Shown here piece by piece: positions 52,089-61,456 of a DNA stretch of 64,000 bases. The stretch is from Streptomyces acidiscabies. Its GTDB lineage: Bacteria; Actinomycetota; Actinomycetes; Streptomycetales; Streptomycetaceae. Position 1 is the stretch's first letter. Every line of letters begins with the position of its first letter. Below the pieces are notes generated by a model. The model was given only the letters and a program-made list of their open reading frames with translations. It was not told the origin of the DNA and did no database searches. The position numbers and the translations under genes are program-made. The stretch is taken from positions 1,612,001-1,676,000 of the forward strand of contig NZ_JAGJBY010000002.1 in NCBI RefSeq assembly GCF_020010905.1, read 5' to 3'.

Positions 52089-55028
52089 TCAGCCGCCTTC
52101 ACGCACCCCCTGGAGCAACTGCTCCGCCTCCGTACGACGGGACGCCGCCGTATCGTCGTCCGTCCCCGGCCCGTACGCGGCCAGCACCCCCCGCGCGCGG
52201 GCGGCGGCGTCCTGCGGGCGGCCCAGGTCCGCCTCCAGCCAGCCGGCCGCCAGCTCGGCGGACGTGCGCGCGTGCAGGGCGTCGTCCGTGAGGACGGCGA
52301 AGACGGCGACCGCGTCGGAGATCTGCGCGAGGGCCTCCTCCAGGGCCGCGCGGATCGAGTCGTCGTCCGCGTCCTCGGCTGCCGAACGGGCCAGCAGGTC
52401 GCCGAACTGGCGGTGCGTGTGGCCCAGTTCCGCGACGAGCCGGTGCCGGGACTCCTCGTCGTCCGCCGGGTCGAGGGCGTCCAGCGCGTCCGCGCACTCC
52501 GTGACCGCCGCCGCCATCAGCTCGCGCGCGCTGTCCACGCCGTCGTCCGTGCGCAGCGCCAGCCACGCGCGGGCGCGCAGGGCCCGCACCAGGCCGTGCA
52601 CGTTCCCGAGGGAGCGCCACAGCTCACCCGCGCGCGCGTACGCCTGATCGGCCTCCGGGAGCAGCTCCGCCTGGCTCAGCGACTCCGCCGCCAGGTGCGC
52701 CAGCGTCGCGTGGTCGTGCTGCTCCGGCCAGTGCCGCGCGATCTCGGCCGCCTGGAGCCGGCGCTCGGCCGCCGCCCGGTGCTCGCCGAGCTCGCTCAGG
52801 CAGTCGCCGAGCCACCACTTCGTCTGGACGACCGTCCCGTCGCCGTGCGTCTCGGCGGTCAGGTCCGCCAGCGCCGACTCCAGGACCTCCGCCGCCTCCG
52901 CCCACCGGCCCTGCCGGACCAGGTGACCGCCCAGCTGGTGCCGGGCCCACGCGCCGAACGTCGGGCCCTCGCCCGCCTCGTCGGCCCAGTGCGCGGCCTC
53001 CAGGGCGTGCTCGGCGGCCTCCTCGGCCTCTCCCCGGCCCCCGATGACCTCCGCGAGCTGAAGATGCAGCTGAGCCCGTCCCACGGGCTCCAGAACCGGC
53101 CCACCGTGCTCCAGAGCCGCCCTGAGCGCCCGCTCCGCCTGCGTCATGTCGCCGAGGTGGTGCGCGAGGGCCGCGAGCCGCGCCTCGTACTCCACCGCGA
53201 ACCACGGCAGCCCCGCCGCCACGAACTCGGCCGACGCGCGCGCGAACAGCTGCGCCGCCCCCTCCGGGTCCCCGCCGAGGGCCGCCAGCTCCGCGAGCAT
53301 CGCGTGGGCCTCCGCCACACGCGCGTGCAGCCGCACGTCGTCCCCCGCGCGCCCGCCGACCAGCGCGAGCACCTCCCGTACGGCGGCCTCGGCGACCGGG
53401 AACACGTCCTGCCCGGCGTCCTCCTCGTGCGCGCGCCGCATCAGGATCCGCGCCCTGCTCATCAGCACCCCGGCCGCCTGCCGCACCCCGGTGGCGTCCT
53501 CGGCGTACAGGGCCAGCACCCGGTCGTACGGCTCCTCGACGGCCGCGAGCGCCTCCTCGACGTCACCGGCGAGCGCCCGGACGTACGCCCCGCGCGCGCG
53601 GGCCGCCAGGGACTCGCCCGGGTCGTCCGCCTCCGCGTACCAGCGGGCCGCCTCCTCGAAGGACGCCAGGCCCTCCGTGCCGCGTGCCATGCCCTCGTGC
53701 TCGGCCAGCTCCGCGCGGTCGCGGGGCGCGAGATCGGCGTCCTCGGCGGCCTCGCCGACCGCCACCCACGCCTCCACGGCGTGCGGCTGGAGCGTGTCCG
53801 ACTGGCGGCGCGCCTCCGCGAGCAGCGCCGCGAGATCGGGCTCCCCCTCCGAGGACGGCTCCCGCACCGCGCGCGGCGCGGGGACCGGCGCCGACACCGG
53901 CGGGCGCGCGCCGCGCACCCCCAGCGGCAGCCGGTCCGTCAGCGGCTCCTGCGCCATCCGCGCGCGGGCCCGCTCCGACACGTGCGTGCTGCCGTTGCGG
54001 GCGTCGAACTCGCCGGCCAGCCGCAGCGCCTCCGCGCGCGCGTAGGACCCCAGCTCCGCCGCCGTCCACTCCCGGCCCGCCGGACCCGGCACCTGCCGGT
54101 CGCCCAGGCCCAGGCCGGTCAGCCGGTCCGTCAGGAGGGTGACCACGCTCAGGAAGTCCAGCTTGCTGCGCGGATGACCGTCGTCCGTGAAGTACGCGGG
54201 ACGCTCCGCCAGCAGCTCCAGCGCGCGCGCCTCGTTGCCGGTCAGCGCGCAGAACTCGACGTGGTCCGCGTACGCGCCCCGCATCGACTCCATCGACCGC
54301 ACCAGCCGGAAACCCCGCAGGTGGTTCGCCCGCGCCTCGTCCACGCGGCCCAGGCGCAGCAGCGGCACCAGGGACGACGCCAGCACCGTGTGCGGCTCGT
54401 GCGCGCACGCGTACTCGCCGTCCAGGACCGGCGCCCACAGCCGCAGCGCCTCCTCGTCCCGCCCGCACTCCGCGTGCCACCAGCCCTGCCCGTGCAGCTC
54501 GCACGCGTGACAGTCCGCCATCTGGTCGCGGTCCGCCGCCAGCCACGCCGTGAACGCCCGCTCCGCGCGCGCGAGATCACCGATGTGCGCCGCGACACTG
54601 AACTCCGCGCTGCGCACCGCCCGCTCCGAATGACCCGCCAGCCGGTAGCGGTGCTCCATCTCGCCCAGCCACTTCTCGACCGACGCCAGCGGGATGTGCG
54701 GCTGGTCCAGCATCCCCGCCGACATCCACTTGAACACCCAGTGCAGCGAGTGCGCCTCGTACTCGTCGAAGTCCTCCGGACGCTCGTCCCACATGCGCAG
54801 CAGCCGCGCGAACGGGACGAACATCTTCGCCTTCTCGGAGCTGTAGTTGTAGACCTTCAGCTGATGCCCGAGCGCCTCCACCACCGCCAGCGGGATCCCC
54901 AGCTTCTCCGCCTCGCCCAGCAGGTGCTCCGCACGCGCGTTGCGCGCCGGGCCCTCCGGCTCCTCGCCGTTCTGAGCCATCGCGTGGCGCAGCGCGTCGA
55001 AGTCCCCGATGTTCTCGATCTCACTCAT
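52089..55028 (-). CDS. Large tetratricopeptide-repeat protein
   Basis: A 979-residue soluble all-helical protein beginning MSEIENIGDFDALRHAMAQN. Residues 20-330 show irregular helical pairs (AHSLHWVFKWMSAGMLDQPH, ELHGQGWWHAECGRDEEALRLW); the rest is repetitive TPR-like (LAELAALGGDPEGAAQLFARA, HLVRQGRWAEAAEVLESAL, LAHLAAESLSQAELLPEADQ). No catalytic motif is seen. Its start overlaps the htpG stop by 8 nt (ATGAGTGA), so its translation is coupled to the HSP90 protein and it may act as its partner. Confidence 0.88.
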   Translation of the reverse strand: MSEIENIGDFDALRHAMAQNGEEPEGPARNARAEHLLGEAEKLGIPLAVVEALGHQLKVYNYSSEKAKMFVPFARLLRMWDERPEDFDEYEAHSLHWVFKWMSAGMLDQPHIPLASVEKWLGEMEHRYRLAGHSERAVRSAEFSVAAHIGDLARAERAFTAWLAADRDQMADCHACELHGQGWWHAECGRDEEALRLWAPVLDGEYACAHEPHTVLASSLVPLLRLGRVDEARANHLRGFRLVRSMESMRGAYADHVEFCALTGNEARALELLAERPAYFTDDGHPRSKLDFLSVVTLLTDRLTGLGLGDRQVPGPAGREWTAAELGSYARAEALRLAGEFDARNGSTHVSERARARMAQEPLTDRLPLGVRGARPPVSAPVPAPRAVREPSSEGEPDLAALLAEARRQSDTLQPHAVEAWVAVGEAAEDADLAPRDRAELAEHEGMARGTEGLASFEEAARWYAEADDPGESLAARARGAYVRALAGDVEEALAAVEEPYDRVLALYAEDATGVRQAAGVLMSRARILMRRAHEEDAGQDVFPVAEAAVREVLALVGGRAGDDVRLHARVAEAHAMLAELAALGGDPEGAAQLFARASAEFVAAGLPWFAVEYEARLAALAHHLGDMTQAERALRAALEHGGPVLEPVGRAQLHLQLAEVIGGRGEAEEAAEHALEAAHWADEAGEGPTFGAWARHQLGGHLVRQGRWAEAAEVLESALADLTAETHGDGTVVQTKWWLGDCLSELGEHRAAAERRLQAAEIARHWPEQHDHATLAHLAAESLSQAELLPEADQAYARAGELWRSLGNVHGLVRALRARAWLALRTDDGVDSARELMAAAVTECADALDALDPADDEESRHRLVAELGHTHRQFGDLLARSAAEDADDDSIRAALEEALAQISDAVAVFAVLTDDALHARTSAELAAGWLEADLGRPQDAAARARGVLAAYGPGTDDDTAASRRTEAEQLLQGVREGG

Positions 55029-56853
55029 TCCTGCCGCCCTCACCATGAGTGGCCCACTCCAGCAGACCGATGAACGCCCGGTTCAGCAGCGCCGAGTCCG
55101 CCGGCCGCAAAGGACGCTGCGCCATCAGCAGCGCCTGCCCGTACAACGACTCCGTCGCCGTCCCGATCAGTTCCGGATCCTTCAGGGAACTGATCCGCCG
55201 GATCAGCGCGTTGTGATGGTTGAGCACCAGCCGCGCGCGCGGAGCACCGCCCCGCAGCGACCCCAGGATGCCCGCCCACAGGTCGTCCGCCTGCTCCTCG
55301 GCCTCCGCGCGCGCCTGCTCGTGCCGCGCCTGCCGGTCGTCCAGATGCAGCGCCGGCACCGACAGCGGATGGAACGCCCGCAGCACCACGTCACACCCCA
55401 GCGGGTCCAGCGTCGCCCGTGCCGCCGCCAGGAACCCCGCCAGCGCCAGCTCCTCCGCCGTGTCCACGGCGTCCAGATGAGCCGTCACCGTGTCCGCGTC
55501 CAGCTCCGCCACCGGCGTGCCCGGACGCACCGACGGCAACGCCTCGACCAGCTCACTGTCGTACGTGTAACCGCCGTTGACCACCCCGATGCCCTGCGCC
55601 GAGGCGATCGGCGCGACCTGGCGGTACTCCTCCACCGTGCGCGTGAAGTGCACCACCGGGTGACGCTGCGCGAACTCCTCCAGCGACAGCCGGCCGTCCG
55701 TCGTCTCGAACGGCAGCCACGGCAGCATCGTCCGCAGCATCTCCGGATCGTGCCGCGCCAGCGACTTCACGCCCAGGTGATGCACCGCCAGGAACGCCGC
55801 CAGGCGCTCCGGATCGCCCGCCGCGAGACCCGTCAGCCACGCCCGGATCCGCTCCCCGAGCGCCTCCCGGACAGCCGCCAGCGTCTCGTCCTCGTACAGC
55901 GACTCGCGCGACGCCGTGGGCCGCAGCGAGTCCGTGTCCAGGACGCAGCGCACGAAGAACGCCCAGTCCGGCAGGAGCTGTTCGGCCCGCTCCGTCAGCA
56001 GCATCCCCTTCAGGTGCACCCGGTGCGTCGCCCGCTGCGCCGGGGACACCGCCGACGGCAGCACGTACGCCACCCCCCGGATCCCCGCCAGCGGCACCGA
56101 CAGCTCGATCGAGTCCAGCGGCGTGAACCCGAACAGGCCGTGGCAGTGCCGCGCCAGCGCCACCCGCCGGTTCGCCGGGGACGGGTACGCGCGGTCCCAG
56201 GGCGCCGGCAGGTCCGTGACCGCCTCCTCGCCCACCCGCACGTCGTACGGCAGCAGCGAGCCGAAGTCCTTCGCCAGCGCCAGCACGCGCGCCTCGGACA
56301 GCCACTCGGCCGCGCCCGCGCGCGCCTGGAGGTACACCGTCGTGCCCGGCTCCGGGCGCGCCTCGTCCGGGAGCGTGCGCACGGAGTACGAGCCGTCGTC
56401 GCGCGCCGTCCACTCCACCGGACGCGCCCCCGGCGTGCGCGCGCTCCGGGAGACCACGCGGATCCTCTCGGCGACCACGAAACAGGCCAGCAGGCCGATC
56501 CCGAACTGGCCGAGGAAGTCCGAACGCGCCTCCTGGAGACCGTCGGAACGCTTCGAGCTGCGCCCGATCGTCGCCAGCAGACTGTGCACGTCGGACTCGG
56601 TCAGGCCGATGCCGGAGTCCTCCACGCGCAGGCCGGAGCCGTCCGTGAACAGGCGAACCCGCGCGGGAGCGTCGGGGTCCTCCGCGCGGCGCGCGGTGAT
56701 CGCGTCCACCGCGTTCTGGAGCAGTTCGCGGAGGTAGACCCTGGGACTGGAGTAGAGGTGATGGGAGAGCAGGTCCACCAGACCACGCAGGTCGACCTGG
56801 AACGTGTGAGGTGACTGGGATGCCTGGGATGACTTCGAGGTCTGGGAGTCCAT
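55021..56853 (-). CDS. htpG: HSP90-family chaperone (HtpG-like)
   Basis: ATP-dependent chaperone of 610 residues. GHKL ATPase motifs: LRELLQNAVDAI (N box, about residue 45), VEDSGIGLTESDVHSLL, QFGIGLLACFVVAERI (G boxes). The middle and C-terminal domains follow but are divergent and shorter than in E. coli HtpG. The ATG at 56851-56853 is used; a GTG 6 nt upstream is equally possible and no ribosome site is clear. Cotranscribed and overlapping with the TPR gene. Confidence 0.92.
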   Translation of the reverse strand: MDSQTSKSSQASQSPHTFQVDLRGLVDLLSHHLYSSPRVYLRELLQNAVDAITARRAEDPDAPARVRLFTDGSGLRVEDSGIGLTESDVHSLLATIGRSSKRSDGLQEARSDFLGQFGIGLLACFVVAERIRVVSRSARTPGARPVEWTARDDGSYSVRTLPDEARPEPGTTVYLQARAGAAEWLSEARVLALAKDFGSLLPYDVRVGEEAVTDLPAPWDRAYPSPANRRVALARHCHGLFGFTPLDSIELSVPLAGIRGVAYVLPSAVSPAQRATHRVHLKGMLLTERAEQLLPDWAFFVRCVLDTDSLRPTASRESLYEDETLAAVREALGERIRAWLTGLAAGDPERLAAFLAVHHLGVKSLARHDPEMLRTMLPWLPFETTDGRLSLEEFAQRHPVVHFTRTVEEYRQVAPIASAQGIGVVNGGYTYDSELVEALPSVRPGTPVAELDADTVTAHLDAVDTAEELALAGFLAAARATLDPLGCDVVLRAFHPLSVPALHLDDRQARHEQARAEAEEQADDLWAGILGSLRGGAPRARLVLNHHNALIRRISSLKDPELIGTATESLYGQALLMAQRPLRPADSALLNRAFIGLLEWATHGEGGRNE

Positions 56854-56989
56854 CGTCACAGCGCCGTTGGGGGGTGAGCTTCGGCGCGGGGTCGGGCGGT
56901 CCCGGACTGGGGCGGTGACCGCGGAAGGGATGGCGTGAGGCGCGACATACTAGGGCCCAAGCGACGCGGCTGACCAGGGGTTTCAGGAC

Positions 56990-59900
56990 ATGTCTAGGGG
57001 ATTGTCAGTGGCGTGGTGTGCAATGGATCTCGTGCCCGCACTGGAAGAACCGCTCAAAAAAGTGCTCGGCCCCGCCACCGCGAAGGTGATGGCCGAGCAC
57101 CTCGGCCTGCATACGGTCGGTGACCTTCTGCACCACTATCCGCGCAGATACGAGGAGCGCGGACAGCTCACCCACCTCGCCGACCTGCCCATGGACGAGC
57201 ACGTGACGGTGGTCGCGATGGTCGCCGACGCCCGGCTGCACACGTTCGCTTCCTCCAAAGCGCCCCGCGGCAAGGGACAACGACTGGAAGTCACCATCAC
57301 CGACGGCAGCGGGCGCCTCCAGCTCGTCTTCTTCGGCAACGGCGTGCACAAACCCCACAACGACCTCATCCCCGGCACCCGCGCGATGTTCTCCGGCAAG
57401 GTGTCCGTCTTCAACCGCCGCCTCCAGCTCGCGCACCCCGCGTACCAGCTCCTCAAAGGCGATGACACCGAGGCGGGCGAGTCGGTGGAAACCTGGGCGG
57501 GCGCCCTGATCCCGCTCTACCCCGCCACCGCCAAACTGGAGTCCTGGAAACTCGCGAAGGCGATCCAGACGGTCCTGCCCACCGCCCAGGAAGCCCTGGA
57601 CCCCCTCCCGCCCTCCCTCCGCGAAGGCCGGGGCCTGGTCTCCCTCCCCGAGGCCCTCCTCAAGATCCACCAGCCCCACACCAAGTCCGACGTCGCCGAA
57701 GCCCGCGCCCGCCTGAAGTGGGACGAGGCGTTCGTCCTCCAGGTGGCCCTGGCCCGCCGCCGCCACTCCGACACCCAACTCCCGGCCGCCCCCCGCGTCC
57801 CGTCCCCCGACGGCCTCCTCACCGCCTTCGACGACCGCCTCCCCTTCACCCTCACGGACGGCCAGCAGAAGGTCTCCCGGGAGATCTTCGACGACCTCGC
57901 GACGAGCCACCCGATGCACCGGCTGCTTCAGGGGGAGGTCGGTTCCGGGAAAGCTCAACCGCTCGACGCACTGGTGCTCACACCCACCGGATACCGGCAG
58001 ATGGGGGATCTGGCAGTGGGCGACGAGGTCATCGTGCCGGAGGGCGAGATCGCACTTGTCGACGGTGTCTTCCCTCAAGGGGAGCGGCCTGTCTGGCGTC
58101 TGGTCCTCTCCGACGGAAGCTCTGTGGAGTGCGACGACGAGCACCTGTGGATCGTCGGGACGAGCTGTGGATGGCACCGGGGCCAGCCTCCCAAGGTGAT
58201 GACGACTCGGGAGATCCGGCTGGACACGTTCAAAGCGGACGGGTCCTCGAAGTGGTACATCCCGGCAGCGACCCCCGTCGATCTAGGAGGTGACGCCGGG
58301 CTGCCGTTGGATCCGTATCTCTTCGGACTCCTCCTCGGCGACGGCTCGTTCCGCCACAACCTGCGCCTGTCCACGGTCGACGACGAGATCCGCGAGGCCG
58401 CCGCAGCCGCGGTGGCGCCGGAATGTCGGCTGGTGCCGGTGAGAGGGTCCCGCTGCGACTACACGATCCAGCTCGCACAACGTGCCGGCGGAGTCCGTAA
58501 TCCGGTGATCCAGATCCTGCGGGATCTGAAGCTCTGGGGTGAGACGTCGCACGGCAAGTTCGTCCCCGAAGACTTCAAGAACACGTCGGTCAAGAACCGG
58601 CTCGCTCTGCTGCAAGGACTGTTGGACACGGACGGCACAGTCGACGCCAACGGCATGAGTATCTCGCTCTGTTCCGCCTCGCGCAGGCTCGCGGACGATG
58701 TCGCCTGGCTCGTACGCTCCCTGGGCGGCCGGGCGCGTGTTCTGCCCAGCAAGGCCGCTTTCAACGTATCGGTGGCTCTTCCGGACGAGTACGCCCCGTT
58801 CCGCCTGGCCCGTAAAGCCGCCCGTATCCATCCCCGGCCGAAGTACAACACTTTCCGGCGCGGTGTCCGAGCCGTCGAGTACGTGGGCCGCAAACCGGTC
58901 CAGTGCATCAGCGTCGCTCACCCCAGCCACGCCTACATCACCGACAACTTCACCGTCACCCACAACACGATGGTCGCCCTGCGCGCCATGCTCGCCGTCG
59001 TCGACGCGGGTGGGCAGGCCGCGATGCTGGCTCCCACCGAGGTGTTGGCCCAGCAGCATCATCGGTCCGTCGTCGAGATGATGGGGGATCTCGCCGAGGG
59101 CGGGATGCTGGGCGGGTCGGACAAGGCGACCAAGGTGGTCGTGCTCACCGGGTCCATGGGGGCTGCCGCGCGGCGGCATGCGTTGCTCGATCTCGTGACC
59201 GGGGAGGCCGGGATCGTCATCGGGACGCATGCGCTGATCGAGGACAAGGTGCAGTTCCATGATCTGGGGCTGGTCGTCGTCGACGAGCAGCACCGGTTCG
59301 GGGTGGAGCAGCGGGACGCGCTGCGGGGGAAGGGGAAGCAGCCGCCGCATCTGCTCGTGATGACCGCCACGCCGATTCCCCGGACCGTGGCGATGACCGT
59401 GTTCGGGGATCTGGAGACGTCCGTACTCGACCAGTTGCCGGCCGGGCGCTCGCCGATCGCCACGCATGTCGTGCCCGCCGCCGACAAGCCCCACTTCCTC
59501 ACGCGCGCGTGGGAGCGGGTGCGCGAAGAGGTGGGCAAGGGGCATCAGGCGTACGTCGTCTGTCCCCGGATCGGGGACGAGGAGGACGACAAGAAGGCGA
59601 AGAAGGAAGCGCCGGACGGGGACAAGCGCCCGCCCCTCGCGGTTCTGGACGTCGCCGACCAGCTGTCCAAGGGCCCGCTCCAGGGCATCGAGGTCGAGGT
59701 CCTGCACGGCCGTATGCACCCCGACGACAAGGACGCGGTGATGCGGAGGTTCGCCGCGGGGGAGACGAACGTCCTGGTCGCGACGACGGTCATCGAGGTC
59801 GGCGTCAACGTCCCCAACGCCACCGCCATGGTGATCATGGACGCGGACCGCTTCGGCGTGTCCCAGCTCCACCAGCTCCGGGGCCGGGTGGGCCGGGGTT

Positions 59901-60241
59901 CGGCACCGGGCCTCTGCCTCCTCGTCACGGACATGCCGGAAGCGAGCGCGGCCCGCCAGCGCCTGAACGCGGTCGCGTCGACGCTGGACGGCTTCGAACT
60001 GTCGCGGATCGACCTGGAACAGCGGAGAGAGGGCGACGTGCTGGGCCAGGCCCAGTCGGGCGCGCGCTCCTCCCTGCGGGTCCTGGAGGTCATCGAGGAC
60101 GAGGAGGTCATCGCGGAGGCGAGGGAGGAGGCGACGACGCTGGTGCGGGAGAACCCGGAGCTGGAGGGACTGCCGGGTCTGAAAACAGCGCTGGACGCGC
60201 TGTTGGACGAGGAGAGGGAGCAGTACTTGGAGAAGGGGTGA
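56990..60241 (+). CDS. recG: ATP-dependent DNA helicase RecG with embedded intein
   Basis: Precursor of 1,083 residues, 745 after intein removal. RecG is a branch-migrating helicase that processes stalled forks. The N-terminal wedge/OB domain is DLLHHYPRRYEERG through AHPAYQLLKG. The helicase core has Walker A LLQGEVGSGK|T, split by the intein, DEQH box VVVDEQHRFGVEQRD, TATPIPRTVAMT, and VATTVIEVGVNVPNA with LRGRVGRG. The start is uncertain: ATG 56990 has a weak AGGGG, while the ATG at 57023 (MDLVPALEEP) matches the usual family start. rsmD follows after 43 nt. Confidence 0.95.
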   Translation: MSRGLSVAWCAMDLVPALEEPLKKVLGPATAKVMAEHLGLHTVGDLLHHYPRRYEERGQLTHLADLPMDEHVTVVAMVADARLHTFASSKAPRGKGQRLEVTITDGSGRLQLVFFGNGVHKPHNDLIPGTRAMFSGKVSVFNRRLQLAHPAYQLLKGDDTEAGESVETWAGALIPLYPATAKLESWKLAKAIQTVLPTAQEALDPLPPSLREGRGLVSLPEALLKIHQPHTKSDVAEARARLKWDEAFVLQVALARRRHSDTQLPAAPRVPSPDGLLTAFDDRLPFTLTDGQQKVSREIFDDLATSHPMHRLLQGEVGSGKAQPLDALVLTPTGYRQMGDLAVGDEVIVPEGEIALVDGVFPQGERPVWRLVLSDGSSVECDDEHLWIVGTSCGWHRGQPPKVMTTREIRLDTFKADGSSKWYIPAATPVDLGGDAGLPLDPYLFGLLLGDGSFRHNLRLSTVDDEIREAAAAAVAPECRLVPVRGSRCDYTIQLAQRAGGVRNPVIQILRDLKLWGETSHGKFVPEDFKNTSVKNRLALLQGLLDTDGTVDANGMSISLCSASRRLADDVAWLVRSLGGRARVLPSKAAFNVSVALPDEYAPFRLARKAARIHPRPKYNTFRRGVRAVEYVGRKPVQCISVAHPSHAYITDNFTVTHNTMVALRAMLAVVDAGGQAAMLAPTEVLAQQHHRSVVEMMGDLAEGGMLGGSDKATKVVVLTGSMGAAARRHALLDLVTGEAGIVIGTHALIEDKVQFHDLGLVVVDEQHRFGVEQRDALRGKGKQPPHLLVMTATPIPRTVAMTVFGDLETSVLDQLPAGRSPIATHVVPAADKPHFLTRAWERVREEVGKGHQAYVVCPRIGDEEDDKKAKKEAPDGDKRPPLAVLDVADQLSKGPLQGIEVEVLHGRMHPDDKDAVMRRFAAGETNVLVATTVIEVGVNVPNATAMVIMDADRFGVSQLHQLRGRVGRGSAPGLCLLVTDMPEASAARQRLNAVASTLDGFELSRIDLEQRREGDVLGQAQSGARSSLRVLEVIEDEEVIAEAREEATTLVRENPELEGLPGLKTALDALLDEEREQYLEKG
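57953..58966 (+). other. Class 3 intein with LAGLIDADG endonuclease in RecG
   Basis: A 338-residue in-frame insertion between Lys and Thr of the Walker A motif GSGK|T. Residue 1 is Ala (AQPLDALVLTPTGYRQMGDL), so the standard Cys/Ser nucleophile is absent. Block B is DDEHLWIV with His64 and Trp66; block F is PVQCISV with Cys318; block G is TVTHN with Thr336, His337 and Asn338; the next extein residue is Thr. Trp66-Cys318-Thr336 is the WCT triplet that defines class 3 inteins, which splice through the block F Cys. Two endonuclease motifs, LFGLLLGDG (123-131) and LLQGLLDTDG (219-228), are present. Splicing is inferred. Confidence 0.94.
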
Positions 60242-60284
60242 GCCACACTGGACCCGTACTCGACCCCGTACCAAGGACCTGAAG

Positions 60285-60884
60285 ATGACCCGCGTGATCG
60301 CCGGAGAAGCCGGCGGACGTCGACTCGCCGTCCCCCCAGGAACCGGCACCCGCCCGACATCGGACCGTGCACGCGAAGCCCTCATGTCCACCTGGGAGTC
60401 CCTCCTCGGCAGCTCCCTCACCGGCGAACGAGTCCTCGACCTCTACGCGGGCTCAGGCGCGGTCGGCCTCGAAGCCCTCTCCCGGGGCGCCGCCCACACC
60501 CTCCTCGTGGAAGCGGACCCCAAAGCCGTGAGAACCATCCGCGAGAACGTGAAATCCCTCGCCCTCCCCGGCGCCGAAGTACGCCAGGGCAAGGCCGAGC
60601 AGATCATCCAGGCACCCCCCACCACCCCGTACGACATCGCCTTCCTGGACCCCCCGTACGCCGTCACAGATCACGATCTTGGCGAGATCCTCCTCACACT
60701 CCGCACCGAGGGCTGGCTCACGCCGGACGCGATCGTCACCGTGGAGCGCAGCACCAGAGGCGGAGAATTCCCCTGGCCGGAGGGCTTCGCACCGCTCAAG
60801 GCCCGTCGCTACGGCGAGGGAACGTTTTGGTACGGTCGCGCCGCCACGGGCGACAACGCCCCCACGTGCGAAGACGCACGATGA
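60285..60884 (+). CDS. rsmD: 16S rRNA (guanine(966)-N2)-methyltransferase
   Basis: SAM-dependent methyltransferase of 199 residues: GGRRLAVPPGTGTRPTSDRAREAL at the N-terminus, SAM motif LDLYAGSGAVGLEALSRGA (about residue 50), VEADPKA, and catalytic DPPYAV (about 125). Located between recG and coaD as in many bacteria. ATG 60285; coaD begins 26 nt after its stop. Confidence 0.94.
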   Translation: MTRVIAGEAGGRRLAVPPGTGTRPTSDRAREALMSTWESLLGSSLTGERVLDLYAGSGAVGLEALSRGAAHTLLVEADPKAVRTIRENVKSLALPGAEVRQGKAEQIIQAPPTTPYDIAFLDPPYAVTDHDLGEILLTLRTEGWLTPDAIVTVERSTRGGEFPWPEGFAPLKARRYGEGTFWYGRAATGDNAPTCEDAR

Positions 60885-60910
60885 CCGGACCGGAGAGCGA
60901 GGGATCGCAA

Positions 60911-61390
60911 GTGCGCCGCGCCGTCTGTCCCGGGTCGTTCGACCCGATCACCAACGGACACCTCGACATCATCTCCCGCGCCTCCCGCCTCTACGACGAG
61001 GTGTACGTCGCGGTGATGATCAACAAATCGAAGCAGGGCCTCTTCGAGGTCGACGAGCGGATCGACCTGATCCGCCAGGTCACGGCCGAGTACGGCAACG
61101 TACGCGTGGAGTCCTTCCACGGCCTGCTGGTCGACTTCTGCAAGCAGCGGGAGATCCCGGCGATCGTCAAGGGCCTCAGAGCGGTCAGCGACTTCGACTA
61201 CGAGCTCCAGATGGCGCAGATGAACATCGGCCTGTCCGGGGTGGAGACGCTGTTCGTGCCGACCAACCCGGCGTACAGCTTCCTGTCGTCCTCGCTCGTC
61301 AAGGAGGTCGCGACGTGGGGCGGCGACATCGCGCACCTGGTGCCGCCGATCGTCCTCGAAGCGCTCAACAAGCGCCTGCGCAAGGACTGA
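60911..61390 (+). CDS. coaD: Phosphopantetheine adenylyltransferase
   Basis: Penultimate enzyme of CoA synthesis, 159 residues, the standard length. Motif CPGSFDPITNGHLDII (residue 6; T/HxGH-type), KQREIPAIVKGLRAVSDFDYE and C-terminal FLSSSLVKEVATWGGD. The GTG at 60911 is chosen because GAGGGA (60899-60904) precedes it and the product then starts MRRAVCPGSF; an ATG at 60881 overlapping the rsmD stop by ATGA is the alternative. Confidence 0.95.
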   Translation: MRRAVCPGSFDPITNGHLDIISRASRLYDEVYVAVMINKSKQGLFEVDERIDLIRQVTAEYGNVRVESFHGLLVDFCKQREIPAIVKGLRAVSDFDYELQMAQMNIGLSGVETLFVPTNPAYSFLSSSLVKEVATWGGDIAHLVPPIVLEALNKRLRKD

Positions 61391-61456
61391 TGGGACACCG
61401 GGGACTACAGTCGCCCTGTCCGTCTCCAACACAGCGGTAGAGAGTGGCGAGCCTAG

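Noticed and set aside
57953..58966. Frameshift or pseudogene interpretation of the RecG insertion
   Set aside because: The 1,014-nt insert is a multiple of three, has no stop, keeps all splicing and endonuclease motifs, and both halves of RecG are intact.
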